Both the position numbers and the translations under genes were made by a program. A model generated the notes under the pieces. That model saw only the letters and a program-made list of their open reading frames with translations, did no database searches and was not told the DNA's origin. Shown here piece after piece: positions 56,684 through 64,000 of a stretch of DNA of 64,000 bases (its first letter is position 1; every line of letters starts with the position of its first letter). The DNA lies in assembly GCA_019828595.1 (NCBI GenBank), contig JAHQRK010000006.1, forward strand, positions 1,984,001 to 2,048,000, read 5' to 3'. Origin of the DNA: Aphanomyces cochlioides (lineage: Eukaryota; Oomycota; Saprolegniomycetes; Saprolegniales; Verrucalvaceae).

Positions 56684-59600
56684 ATGCGCGTTGCCCGGGT
56701 CGTCCTGTGGCTCCTGTCTTGTGCTGTCGTAGGGAGCTCATTGCTCGAACCAACCTCCCCGGCGGTTCCCAATGAACTTCGGGTGTTAAAATCCAAAGGT
56801 GGTGGTAAGGCACCGCCACCACCGCCTCCGAAGGCACCTCCTCCAACGCCCAAACCGACTCCGAAACCGACACACAAGCCACCTCCTCCTCCAAAGCCAG
56901 TACACAAGCCAGCACCCAAGCCAGTACATAAGCCAGCACCAAAGCCAGCACACAGGCCAGCTCCAAAGCCAGTATTTAAGCCCGTTTCGAAGCCAGCGTT
57001 CAAACCTCCACCGAAACCAGCGTTCAAACCGGTTTCGAAGCCGGCCCACAGACCTGCCTCTAAACCAGCTTCAAAGTCGTCCAAGGCGTCCTCAAATCCA
57101 TTCTCTAAACCAGCTTCGAAGCCTTCCAAGGCGTCCTCAAAGGCATTCGGACAGAAGGCTCCAAAGTCGAACTCCAAGTCTAGTGGCAAGCAAGACAAAT
57201 TTGACCCGGGCGCAAAGAGTGGAAAAACTTCTAGTAAACCCAACGGAGGCAAGTCAAGCAACCTCATCGGTAAGCTTGGTTTTGAATCGAAGAGTGGAGC
57301 AAAGCCTAGCAGCAAGACTGGCGGTCTCCTCGGCAAACTTGGACTTGGCAACAAGTCTGGTCCTGGCTCCAAGAACAGCAAGACCAACAATAAATCTGGT
57401 GGTCTCCCCGGCAAGTTTGGCCTTGGCAACAAGGCAGCTTCTGGCTCCAAGAACGGCAAGACCAACAGTAAATCTGGTGGTCTACTCGGCAAGCTTGGAC
57501 TAGGCAACAAGTCTGGTCCTGGCTCCAAGAACAGCAAGACCAGCAATAAATCTGGCGGTCTCCTTGGCAAGCTTGGACTAGGCAACAAGTCTGGAAACAA
57601 GAACAGCAAGACCAGCAATAAATCTGGTGGTCTCCCCGGCAAGTTTGGCCTTGGCAACAAGGCAGCTCCTGGCTCTAAGAACGGCAAGACCAACAGTAAA
57701 TCTGGTGGTCTACTCGGCAAGTTTGGCCTTGGCAACAAGTCTGGCTCCAAGAACAGCAAGACCAGCAATAAATCTGGCGGTCTCCTTGGCAAGCTTGGAC
57801 TAGGCAACAAGTCTGGAAACAAGAACAGCAAGACCAGCAATAAATCTGGTGGTCTCCCCGGCAAGTTTGGCCTTGGCAACAAGGCAGCTCCTGGCTCTAA
57901 GAACGGCAAGACCAACAGTAAATCTGGTGGTCTACTCGGCAAGTTTGGCCTTGGCAACAAGTCTGGCTCCAAGAACAGCAAGACCAGCAATAAATCTGGC
58001 GGTCTCCTTGGCAAGCTTGGACTAGGCAACAAGTCTGGAAACAAGAACAGCAAGACCAGCAATAAATCTGGTGGTCTCCCCGGCAAGTTTGGCCTTGGCA
58101 ACAAGGCAGCTCCTGGCTCCAAGAACGGCAAGACCAACAGTAAATCTGGTGGTCTACTCGGCAAGCTTGGACTAGGCAACAAGTCTGGAAACAAGAACAG
58201 CAAGACCAACAATAAATCTGGTGGTCTCCCCGGCAAGTTTGGCCTTGGCAACAAGGCAGCTCCTGGCTCCAAGAACGGCAAGACCAACAGTAAATCTGGC
58301 GGTCTACTCGGCAAGCTTGGACTAGGCAACAAGTCTGGTCCTGGCTCCAAGAACAGCAAGACCAGCAATAAATCTGGCGGTCTCCTTGGCAAACTTGGAC
58401 TTGGCATCAAGTCTGGAAACAAGAACAGCAAGACCAGCAATAAATCTGGCGGTCTACTCGGCAAGCTTGGACTTGGCAACAAGTCTGGTCCTGGCTCCAA
58501 GAACAGCAAGACCAGCAATAAATCTGGCGGTCTCCTTGGCAAACTTGGACTTGGCATCAAGTCTGGAAACAAGAACAGCAAGACCAGCAATAAATCTGGC
58601 GGTCTCCTTGGCAAACTTGGACTAGGCAACAAGTCTGGAAACAAGAACAGCAAGACCAGCAATAAATCTGGCGGTCTCCTCGGCAAGCTTGGACTTGGTA
58701 ACAAATCTGTTCAGAAGAACAGCAAGACCAACAATAAATCTGGCGGTCTCCTCGGCAAGCCCGGACTTGGCAACAAGGCAAGTAAGAAGCCTAGTCTTGG
58801 TTCCAAGAATGGAAAGACGAATGCCATAAAGACAGGCGTAAACAAGGGATCGAAGAATTCATCCAAGCAGAAGTCGTCGGGGAAAACTCGAAAGGAATCC
58901 GCGAACTTGAAGATGTCGAAGAATACATCGAAATCACCAAAGAATAAGTCCCAGAAGACGAATGCCAAGGCGAAAACATCAAAGAACTCTTCGAAGAATG
59001 GTCAAAAGAACAACTCCAAGAAGGTGAAAAAGAACAACCAAGGAAAGAAGAGTTCCAAGACCAATTCCAAGAACAAGTCGAAGAATGTTAAGAATTCCAA
59101 CATATCTAAGAAGAACTCAAACACCAAGTCCAAGAACTCCAAGGTAAACAAGAAGACTAATTCCAAGAAGAATGGCTCCAAGTCCACCAAGAAGACCAAT
59201 TCCAAGAAGAACGGTTCGAAGAAGAATTCAAAGGTGAACAAAAAGTCCAAGTCCAACAAGAATGGCTCCAAGAAGGTGAATAAGAAGAAGGGCAGTTCGA
59301 AGAAGGCTTCAAAGAAATCTAAGTCTTCCAAAGGCAAGTCCAAGAAGTCGAACAAGATGTCCAAGAAGTCGAAGAAGGGCTCCAAGAAGTCCAAGTCATC
59401 GAAAAAGGTGTCCAAGAAGGGAAAATCAAAGAAGTCCAAGGTTTCGAAGAAGGGCTCGAAGAAATCTAAGAAATCCAAAAAGGTCTCCAAGAAAAACAAG
59501 AAGGGATCAAAGAAATCAAAGATATCCAAGAAGCTCTCCAAGAAGAACAAGAAATCCAAGAAGAACAAGAAGCTCTCTAAGAAAAACAAAAAGTCAAAGA

Positions 59601-61678
59601 AGAACAAAAACAAGAACAAGAAAAAGAATAAGAAGAACAAAAAGAAGAACAAGAAGAAGAAGAAAGTTGACCTTGACACCGAAGGCCTGGACGGTGCCGG
59701 CCTTGATGGCATGGGCGGCGACATGGGCGAAATGGGCGGTGGCGATATGGGCAGTGGCGATATGGGCGGTGACATGGGTGGCGGCGATATGGCTGGTGGC
59801 GATATGGGCGGCGGCGGTGACATGGGCGGTGCTCCCGATATGGGCGGCGGTGACATGGGTGGTGCTCCCGATATGGGCGGCGGCGACATGGGTGGTGCTC
59901 CCGATATGGGCGGCGGCGACATGGGTGGTGCTCCCGACATGGGCGGCGGCGACATGGGTGGTGCTCCCGACATGGGCGGCGGCGACATGGGCGGTACTCC
60001 CGATATGGGCGGCGGTGGTCAAGACGGTGGCTTCGGTCCTACTGATCAAGGTGGCTTTGCGTCCGGTGGTCAAGACGCTGGCTATGGTCCTGCTGATCAA
60101 GGTGGATTTGCACCAGGCGGTCAAGACGCTGGATATGGTCCTGCTGATCAAGGTGGCTTTGCGTCCGGTGGTCAAGATGCTGGCTATGGTCCTGCCGATC
60201 AAGGTGGCTTTGCGTCCAGTGGTCAAGATGCCGGCTATGGTCCTGCTGATCAAGGTGGATTTGCACCAGGCGGTCAAGACGCTGGATATGGTCCTGCTGA
60301 TCAAGGTGGCTTCGCATCCGGTGGTCAAGACGCTGGCTATGGTCCTGCTGATCAAGGTGGATTTGCACCAGGCGGTCAAGACGCTGGATATGGTCCTGCT
60401 GATCAAGGTGGCTTTGCGTCCGGTGGTCAAGATGCTGGCTATGGTCCTGCCGATCAAGGTGGCTTTGCGTCCAGTGGTCAAGATGCCGGCTATGGTCCTG
60501 CTGATCAAGGTGGATTTGCACCAGGCGGTCAAGACGCTGGATATGGTCCTGCTGATCAAGGTGGCTTCGCATCCGGTGGCCAAGACGCTGGCTACGGTCC
60601 TGCTGATCAAGGTGGCTTCGCACCAGGCGGCCAAGACGCTGGTTATGGCTCTGCTGATCAAGGTGGATTTGCATCCGGTGGTCAGAGTGCTGGCTACGGC
60701 CCTTCTGATCAAGGTGGCTTCGCATCAGGCGGTCAAAGCGCTGAATACAGCCCTGCCGACCAAGGTGGCCCAGCTGATCAAGGCGGATTTGCATCTGGCG
60801 GTGGAAGCGCTGGCTATGGCGCTGCTGACCAATTTGGTTATCCTTCAGTGGGTGGTGGTGAGGCCGGTGGTGTGCCTCAAGACAACTATGGCCCCGCTCC
60901 TGCTCCTGCCAAATTCGGAAACGAAGACGGCGGTTATGATCCTGCTGCCAACGCAGGAAATCATGGATATGGTCCTGTCATCTCAGAAAGCCAAGACAAG
61001 GGCTTTTCTCCGGCCAACTTTGGTGGTGAAGACAGTGGATCGGATCTCAGTATGTATGGTGGCCAAGATGGCGGATACGCCACTCAAGACAACTCTGCTG
61101 GTCAAGTTGGCTACAGAGGTAACGACGGTGCTTTTGCTTCCTACGGTGGAGACTATGCTGGCGCAGGCTACGGGGTTGAAGATAATGGATATGGTGGCCA
61201 AGATGGAGGCTTTGTGCCGAAAAGTCACGGAAGCCATGACAACTCCGAATTTAGAGGCCGTGGCTTTGAAAGCGAAGACAATGGTTTCGCCAGCAATGGA
61301 GGCGACGGATACCAACCTTCTATTTATGGTGGCGATGATAGTGGCTCCTACCCTGATGATGGTGTTTGGACTGGTAACCCATTTGAAGAATCAAATGCAG
61401 TCGACGATGGCTACAGTCAGCACAAGACACACTCAAAGCACAAGGTTCGTCATCAATCGCCTGAGGACATTGATTCCTCGTATCCCCAAGAAGTGGACGA
61501 TTCCGCTGGCTTTTTGAAGGCACCTAAAGTGAAGCACACTTCGAAACGATTCTCCTCGAAGACCCATGGTCTCGCTGGACCAGTCAAACTCACACGCGCA
61601 TTCTTCGCCGACGAAAGTCACCCCACTAGTAGTCACCGTGGCTCGCAAAGAGGACGTAGTCTCCGAGGTGTCAATTAG
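56684..61678 (+). CDS. Giant secreted tandem-repeat protein
   Basis: The best start is the Met at 56684, which opens a signal peptide (MRVARVVLWLLSCAVVGSS); an in-frame Met at 56585 would put 33 polar residues before it. The mature protein of about 1640 residues has blocks: (1) Pro/Lys repeats (KPAPKPVHKPA), about residues 45-150; (2) 20 copies of a 20-25 residue unit built on GGLLGKLGLGNKSG and KNSKTSNKS, 57319-58791; (3) a Lys/Ser/Asn block, nearly half Lys (KKSKKNKK), 58792-59668; (4) DMGGG/APDMGGG repeats, 59700-60015; (5) about 16 units of 17 residues, GGQDAGYGPADQGGFAS, 60016-60830; (6) a degenerate Gly/Tyr/Asp part and a basic C-terminus with several KR and RR sites. No enzyme domain, GPI signal or membrane helix. 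I infer a structural, adhesive or biomineral-type extracellular protein; the family is unknown to me. Confidence 0.85.
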   Translation: MRVARVVLWLLSCAVVGSSLLEPTSPAVPNELRVLKSKGGGKAPPPPPPKAPPPTPKPTPKPTHKPPPPPKPVHKPAPKPVHKPAPKPAHRPAPKPVFKPVSKPAFKPPPKPAFKPVSKPAHRPASKPASKSSKASSNPFSKPASKPSKASSKAFGQKAPKSNSKSSGKQDKFDPGAKSGKTSSKPNGGKSSNLIGKLGFESKSGAKPSSKTGGLLGKLGLGNKSGPGSKNSKTNNKSGGLPGKFGLGNKAASGSKNGKTNSKSGGLLGKLGLGNKSGPGSKNSKTSNKSGGLLGKLGLGNKSGNKNSKTSNKSGGLPGKFGLGNKAAPGSKNGKTNSKSGGLLGKFGLGNKSGSKNSKTSNKSGGLLGKLGLGNKSGNKNSKTSNKSGGLPGKFGLGNKAAPGSKNGKTNSKSGGLLGKFGLGNKSGSKNSKTSNKSGGLLGKLGLGNKSGNKNSKTSNKSGGLPGKFGLGNKAAPGSKNGKTNSKSGGLLGKLGLGNKSGNKNSKTNNKSGGLPGKFGLGNKAAPGSKNGKTNSKSGGLLGKLGLGNKSGPGSKNSKTSNKSGGLLGKLGLGIKSGNKNSKTSNKSGGLLGKLGLGNKSGPGSKNSKTSNKSGGLLGKLGLGIKSGNKNSKTSNKSGGLLGKLGLGNKSGNKNSKTSNKSGGLLGKLGLGNKSVQKNSKTNNKSGGLLGKPGLGNKASKKPSLGSKNGKTNAIKTGVNKGSKNSSKQKSSGKTRKESANLKMSKNTSKSPKNKSQKTNAKAKTSKNSSKNGQKNNSKKVKKNNQGKKSSKTNSKNKSKNVKNSNISKKNSNTKSKNSKVNKKTNSKKNGSKSTKKTNSKKNGSKKNSKVNKKSKSNKNGSKKVNKKKGSSKKASKKSKSSKGKSKKSNKMSKKSKKGSKKSKSSKKVSKKGKSKKSKVSKKGSKKSKKSKKVSKKNKKGSKKSKISKKLSKKNKKSKKNKKLSKKNKKSKKNKNKNKKKNKKNKKKNKKKKKVDLDTEGLDGAGLDGMGGDMGEMGGGDMGSGDMGGDMGGGDMAGGDMGGGGDMGGAPDMGGGDMGGAPDMGGGDMGGAPDMGGGDMGGAPDMGGGDMGGAPDMGGGDMGGTPDMGGGGQDGGFGPTDQGGFASGGQDAGYGPADQGGFAPGGQDAGYGPADQGGFASGGQDAGYGPADQGGFASSGQDAGYGPADQGGFAPGGQDAGYGPADQGGFASGGQDAGYGPADQGGFAPGGQDAGYGPADQGGFASGGQDAGYGPADQGGFASSGQDAGYGPADQGGFAPGGQDAGYGPADQGGFASGGQDAGYGPADQGGFAPGGQDAGYGSADQGGFASGGQSAGYGPSDQGGFASGGQSAEYSPADQGGPADQGGFASGGGSAGYGAADQFGYPSVGGGEAGGVPQDNYGPAPAPAKFGNEDGGYDPAANAGNHGYGPVISESQDKGFSPANFGGEDSGSDLSMYGGQDGGYATQDNSAGQVGYRGNDGAFASYGGDYAGAGYGVEDNGYGGQDGGFVPKSHGSHDNSEFRGRGFESEDNGFASNGGDGYQPSIYGGDDSGSYPDDGVWTGNPFEESNAVDDGYSQHKTHSKHKVRHQSPEDIDSSYPQEVDDSAGFLKAPKVKHTSKRFSSKTHGLAGPVKLTRAFFADESHPTSSHRGSQRGRSLRGVN
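57319..58791 (+). repeat. 20-unit GGL(L/P)GK tandem array
   Basis: Units of 60-75 bp, near-identical in DNA. A three-unit higher-order pattern (GGLPGKFG, GGLLGKFG, GGLLGKLG) repeats at units 5-10, showing recent block duplication. Confidence 0.95.
60016..60830 (+). repeat. 51-bp tandem array encoding GGQDAGYGPADQGGFA
   Basis: About 16 units of 17 residues. Alternation of FAS and FAP endings and repeated pairs of variant codons show duplication in blocks of five or so units. Confidence 0.95.
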
Positions 61679-61896
61679 TGATGATGTTAGTAAATTCATG
61701 TTTTGAATAAATGCTCCTCAGTCTTTGATGAGTCAGCACATTCTGTGCATGTCGTGCATTCCTCAGAAGGAACTCATTGAGAGCACAATGAACGTCCTTG
61801 ACTTGGCAGAATGGAATTGCCGTCTCGGGGACTTTGGGGTTGACGCCTTCGTGGTGTACAACTGTCTGTATCTTTGCTTTGATTTGTCAAGAACAA

Positions 61897-62852
61897 ATGT
61901 GGCGAGTTGGCGCATGGCAACGAGTAGTGAGGAGCAGAAAGGGGTTTCTGCAACGATATGCCTCGAGCAAGACAATCAAGAGCGCAGACGACTATTTCTT
62001 GCCAAACTTGTACCGCAAGCCTGACACTGAAGTGTCGGAGGCGATGAGCACTGTGGAATATGAGAAGTTCCTCGAACAAGACATTCAAGTCCTCGACGCC
62101 GGTACGACAGAAACTTGGTTCATTTCATGATGCCACGTTCCGTGCCATAGAATTGGAATCGTTCTTTGGACCTTTGCAGGAAAAGCCTGACGCTGACGAT
62201 GAAGAGAGACGACCGGAGCCACAAATGACGCCATTCACTCCAACAGTAAAGTTTGAGCTTCTAAATCGCGACAACACCAGAGAAAGGATCATCGAACAAA
62301 AGTTCACGGGATCTGCAGCGCCACAAGTTTTGATTCTCAATGGACCTTGCGCTTTGGTGAACGACTTTGTATCAGGGTAAGCGCAGTCACACCCACCGAC
62401 ATCCATCCGTACACCACGTAGTACAAAGCAAAGCTGGCATGCTCTACAAAATATACTGGAGCAGCAGGCAGCCCAGGAAGGAGCAAGCCTTGACATTGAG
62501 TCGTCCAACCATGAAGGCATTCTCATTGATCGGCTTCTTGCCGCTCATCATCCCAACACAACCATCGTCTTAAATTGTGGAGGTTGTCGGCTGCATTGAC
62601 TCTCCTCCTTTGACGTTGCATCTACATAGGGCTGCTTCACGCATACCCTGGCATTCAAAAAGCCATCGAGCTCTCAACAGCCTCTGTCATTCTCTTAAAC
62701 GAACGGCCCGTGGATCTCAAGAATGTGCGACAGCTTTCAGGTACTTTATGCTTTCGTGGGAGCTTGCTTGTATGTTTGCGTTAGGATTTGGTGCCAATGG
62801 CTACGAGTTGGCACTTCATGCTGCTACGATTCAGGGTAACAACTACAGCTAA
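61897..62852 (+). CDS. Type II dehydroquinase-like protein, catalytic loop altered
   Basis: Start chosen at 61897 because MWRVGAWQRVVRSRKGFLQR is a good mitochondrial presequence; the first in-frame signal upstream is weak. Five exons with introns of about 45-50 bp. A novel 100-residue N-terminal region (ADDYFLPNLYRKPDTEV) precedes the AroQ-type domain: VLILNGP, then after a short segment SNHEGILIDRLLAAH, TTIVLNCGGLLHAYPGIQKA, VILLNERPVDLKNV and FGANGYELALHAA. AroQ folds dehydrate 3-dehydroquinate using a Tyr and Arg in the loop after LNGPN; here the loop reads CALVNDFVSGTKQSW with neither. The SNHEG motif and a His remain. It may be a non-catalytic or differently acting relative. Confidence 0.65.
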
Positions 62853-63202
62853 CATGGACTCTATCAAATTTCCATTGACCCATCCATTGATCTACGTATC
62901 ACACGACCAATCCTCACAACAATGCGCTGAATTTGTTCAGCGTTTTTGCTATTAAACTATAGTCTGTCATGGTACATTTATCTTTCGGCTAATTTATGCA
63001 GAGAAGAAACAGAAAGTTTGGCCACAAATGCGTTCATTTAGGTTTGCAGCAATTCTTGCAGCACGTAGGCATACTCTGCTTGGAATTCTTGGTTCTGGCA
63101 TGGATAAGGCACCGTGTATTCTTGCATTGTTGCCTCATGTGATGGTGAGCCTGAACGTATTTCTTGGCAAGTCTTGAGGATTTCAATTGACATGCCCTGC
63201 CT
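62853..63202. other. No gene seen
   Basis: 350 bp between the dehydroquinase-like stop and the LTO1-like stop; only shadow frames. Confidence 0.5.
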
Positions 63203-63772
63203 TCAAAATGACATGTTTTTATGTTCTTCAACCAAAGTTTCGTTGAAAACAAGGTGCTTTTGGCCAAGGAGTGCCGTGACAACTTTGAATTTGGCTCGGA
63301 TGAGTTGCAAATCATTCAGCATTTTTTCGTCCAAGCTATTCTGTACCATCAACCACATGAGGAACTTCGATGGGAACAACCACAACGCACCACTAATTTG
63401 TACGCTTCAATCAGCTTCCCCAAGGACAAGATTGACTTCTCAGCTCTACATAAAGCATTGTGATTCGGTCTATTTCCAACAAGGTGCTGACTTGGACGGA
63501 ATTTGACTCAGGTGTGTCTTCAGCGTCTCTCGCCAGAGCAGGAAGCATCCATAGTAGAACCCAATTTCCGCTCCAATTTCCCATCCTTTCACTTCTCTAC
63601 CACACAATCCACGTGAATTCTTTGCAGGAATTTCCTCCACAAGTACGTACCCAAGATCTTTTCCTTCTTGAAATCCAAGTCGACGTCCCTCTTCAACTCC
63701 TTCAGCATGGCCTTCCTGAATATGCGTTTGATCCACCGCATCGACCTGGTCAAACGGGTCATCGTACTCCAT
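63203..63772 (-). CDS. LTO1/ORAOV1-like protein (Yae1-type)
   Basis: Start at 63772 (MEYDDPFDQVD). Exon 1 has the Yae1 signature of repeated Gly spaced every four residues (EGHAEGVEEGRRLGFQEG) and GAEIGFYYGCFLLW. Two introns (about 46 and 50 bp) lead to ILSLGKLIEAYKLV and NDLQLIRAKFKVVTALLG, matching the C-terminal helix of LTO1. LTO1 with YAE1 is an adaptor that recruits the cytosolic iron-sulfur machinery to ABCE1/Rli1 in ribosome recycling. The stop is at 63203. A TATCCGGATA palindrome lies 18 bp upstream of the start. Confidence 0.78.
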
Positions 63773-63789
63773 GATCGCGATTTGGACCA

Positions 63790-63801
63790 TTATCCGGATA
63801 A
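63790..63801. promoter_or_regulatory. TTATCCGGATAA upstream of the LTO1-like gene
   Basis: 12-bp palindrome, 18 bp from the start codon at 63772; it probably serves also the plus-strand gene whose start may be at 63979. Confidence 0.5.
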
Positions 63802-63978
63802 TTTATCAAAATACCTTTTTAATTTAATATCCAATATAACAGTTGTGCATTGTGATTGGCTAAATCGATCTTAAGCGTTGGTTGGTCAAGATGGCTGGAC
63901 AAAGTGAATGGTGATTGAGTTTCTCCGGATTGGGCGTGGAAACATTACAAAAGGGAATCACTAGAGGAGGATCGACAA

Positions 63979-64000
63979 TGGGTAGGTCCTCCATGACGGT
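63979..64000 (+). CDS. Possible start of a next gene, cut by the window end
   Basis: An ATG at 63979 (MGRSSMT) follows a region consistent with a divergent promoter. Only seven codons are visible and a splice donor (GGTAGGT) overlaps them, so this is a guess. Confidence 0.2.

Noticed and set aside
56281..56775. 164-codon plus-strand frame before the repeat protein
   Set aside because: Different frame from the signal peptide and overlaps the promoter; no domain.
56569..58704. 711-codon minus-strand frame rich in Leu/Pro/Arg
   Set aside because: It is the antisense of the GGLLGK array; its repeats mirror the plus-strand units and there is no signal of a separate gene.
57319..58791. Tandem array considered as a CRISPR-like or satellite array
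   Set aside because: Unit length varies by codon triplets, frame is kept and it is inside a signal-peptide-bearing frame; this is a coding repeat.
59002..59988. Minus-strand Phe/Leu-rich frame and overlapping frames in 59594-61517
   Set aside because: Antisense or shifted readings of the Lys-rich and Gly-rich repeats, kept open only by repeat codon use.

Overview
The window reads as nuclear DNA of a flagellated protist, most likely an oomycete of the Saprolegniales type (Aphanomyces/Saprolegnia-like). The inference rests on dense short genes with introns of about 40-55 bp, closely spaced divergent and convergent gene pairs, ciliary genes (CFAP77-like, CEP70-like), a MEF2-like MADS gene, and a rich mix of Ty3/gypsy, Ty1/copia, pogo/Tigger, PIF/Harbinger and Crypton elements. 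Family names come from motif recognition only; no search was run.

Layout. 1-3145: two convergent host genes (a Lys/Ser-rich protein and a CEP70-like coiled-coil protein). 3328-18705: a Ty3/gypsy element whose 3' LTR is split by a Ty1/copia element (14488-18516). 18939-24392: a second, minus-strand chromodomain gypsy element with a clean 5-bp target duplication. 24600-40742: a gene-rich island: PTAR1-like, NIFK/Nop15-like, CFAP77-like, a lipase fused to a multipass membrane domain, a small Cys-rich membrane protein, an NDUFAF3/Mth938-like complex I assembly factor, a double-PC4 coactivator, a MEF2-like MADS protein, a TAF4-like protein with TAZ-type zinc fingers, a bHLH protein and one unknown. 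40743-55060: AT-rich repeat territory with a Tigger element that carries the two halves of a split tRNA, several MITEs (some nested), a PIF/Harbinger element, a pogo-type deletion derivative and a Crypton. 55486-63772: an unknown gene, a very large secreted tandem-repeat protein (56684-61678), a type II dehydroquinase-like protein and an LTO1-like protein.

The three signals I would look at first are: (i) the first gypsy element is saturated from end to end, coding and non-coding, with the pentamer ATCCG/CGGAT, about twelve times random expectation where I counted; (ii) a palindrome TATCCGGATA, built from the same half-site, sits 16-145 bp upstream of the start codons of at least six host genes and looks like a promoter element; (iii) the secreted protein is made of three different repeat blocks (20 Gly/Lys/Asn/Ser units, a poly-Lys/Ser block, 16 Gln-Asp-Tyr-Gly units), resembling a structural, adhesive or mineral-organising material. 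Most mobile elements carry nonsense codons or frameshifts, yet LTR pairs are nearly identical, so the insertions are recent.
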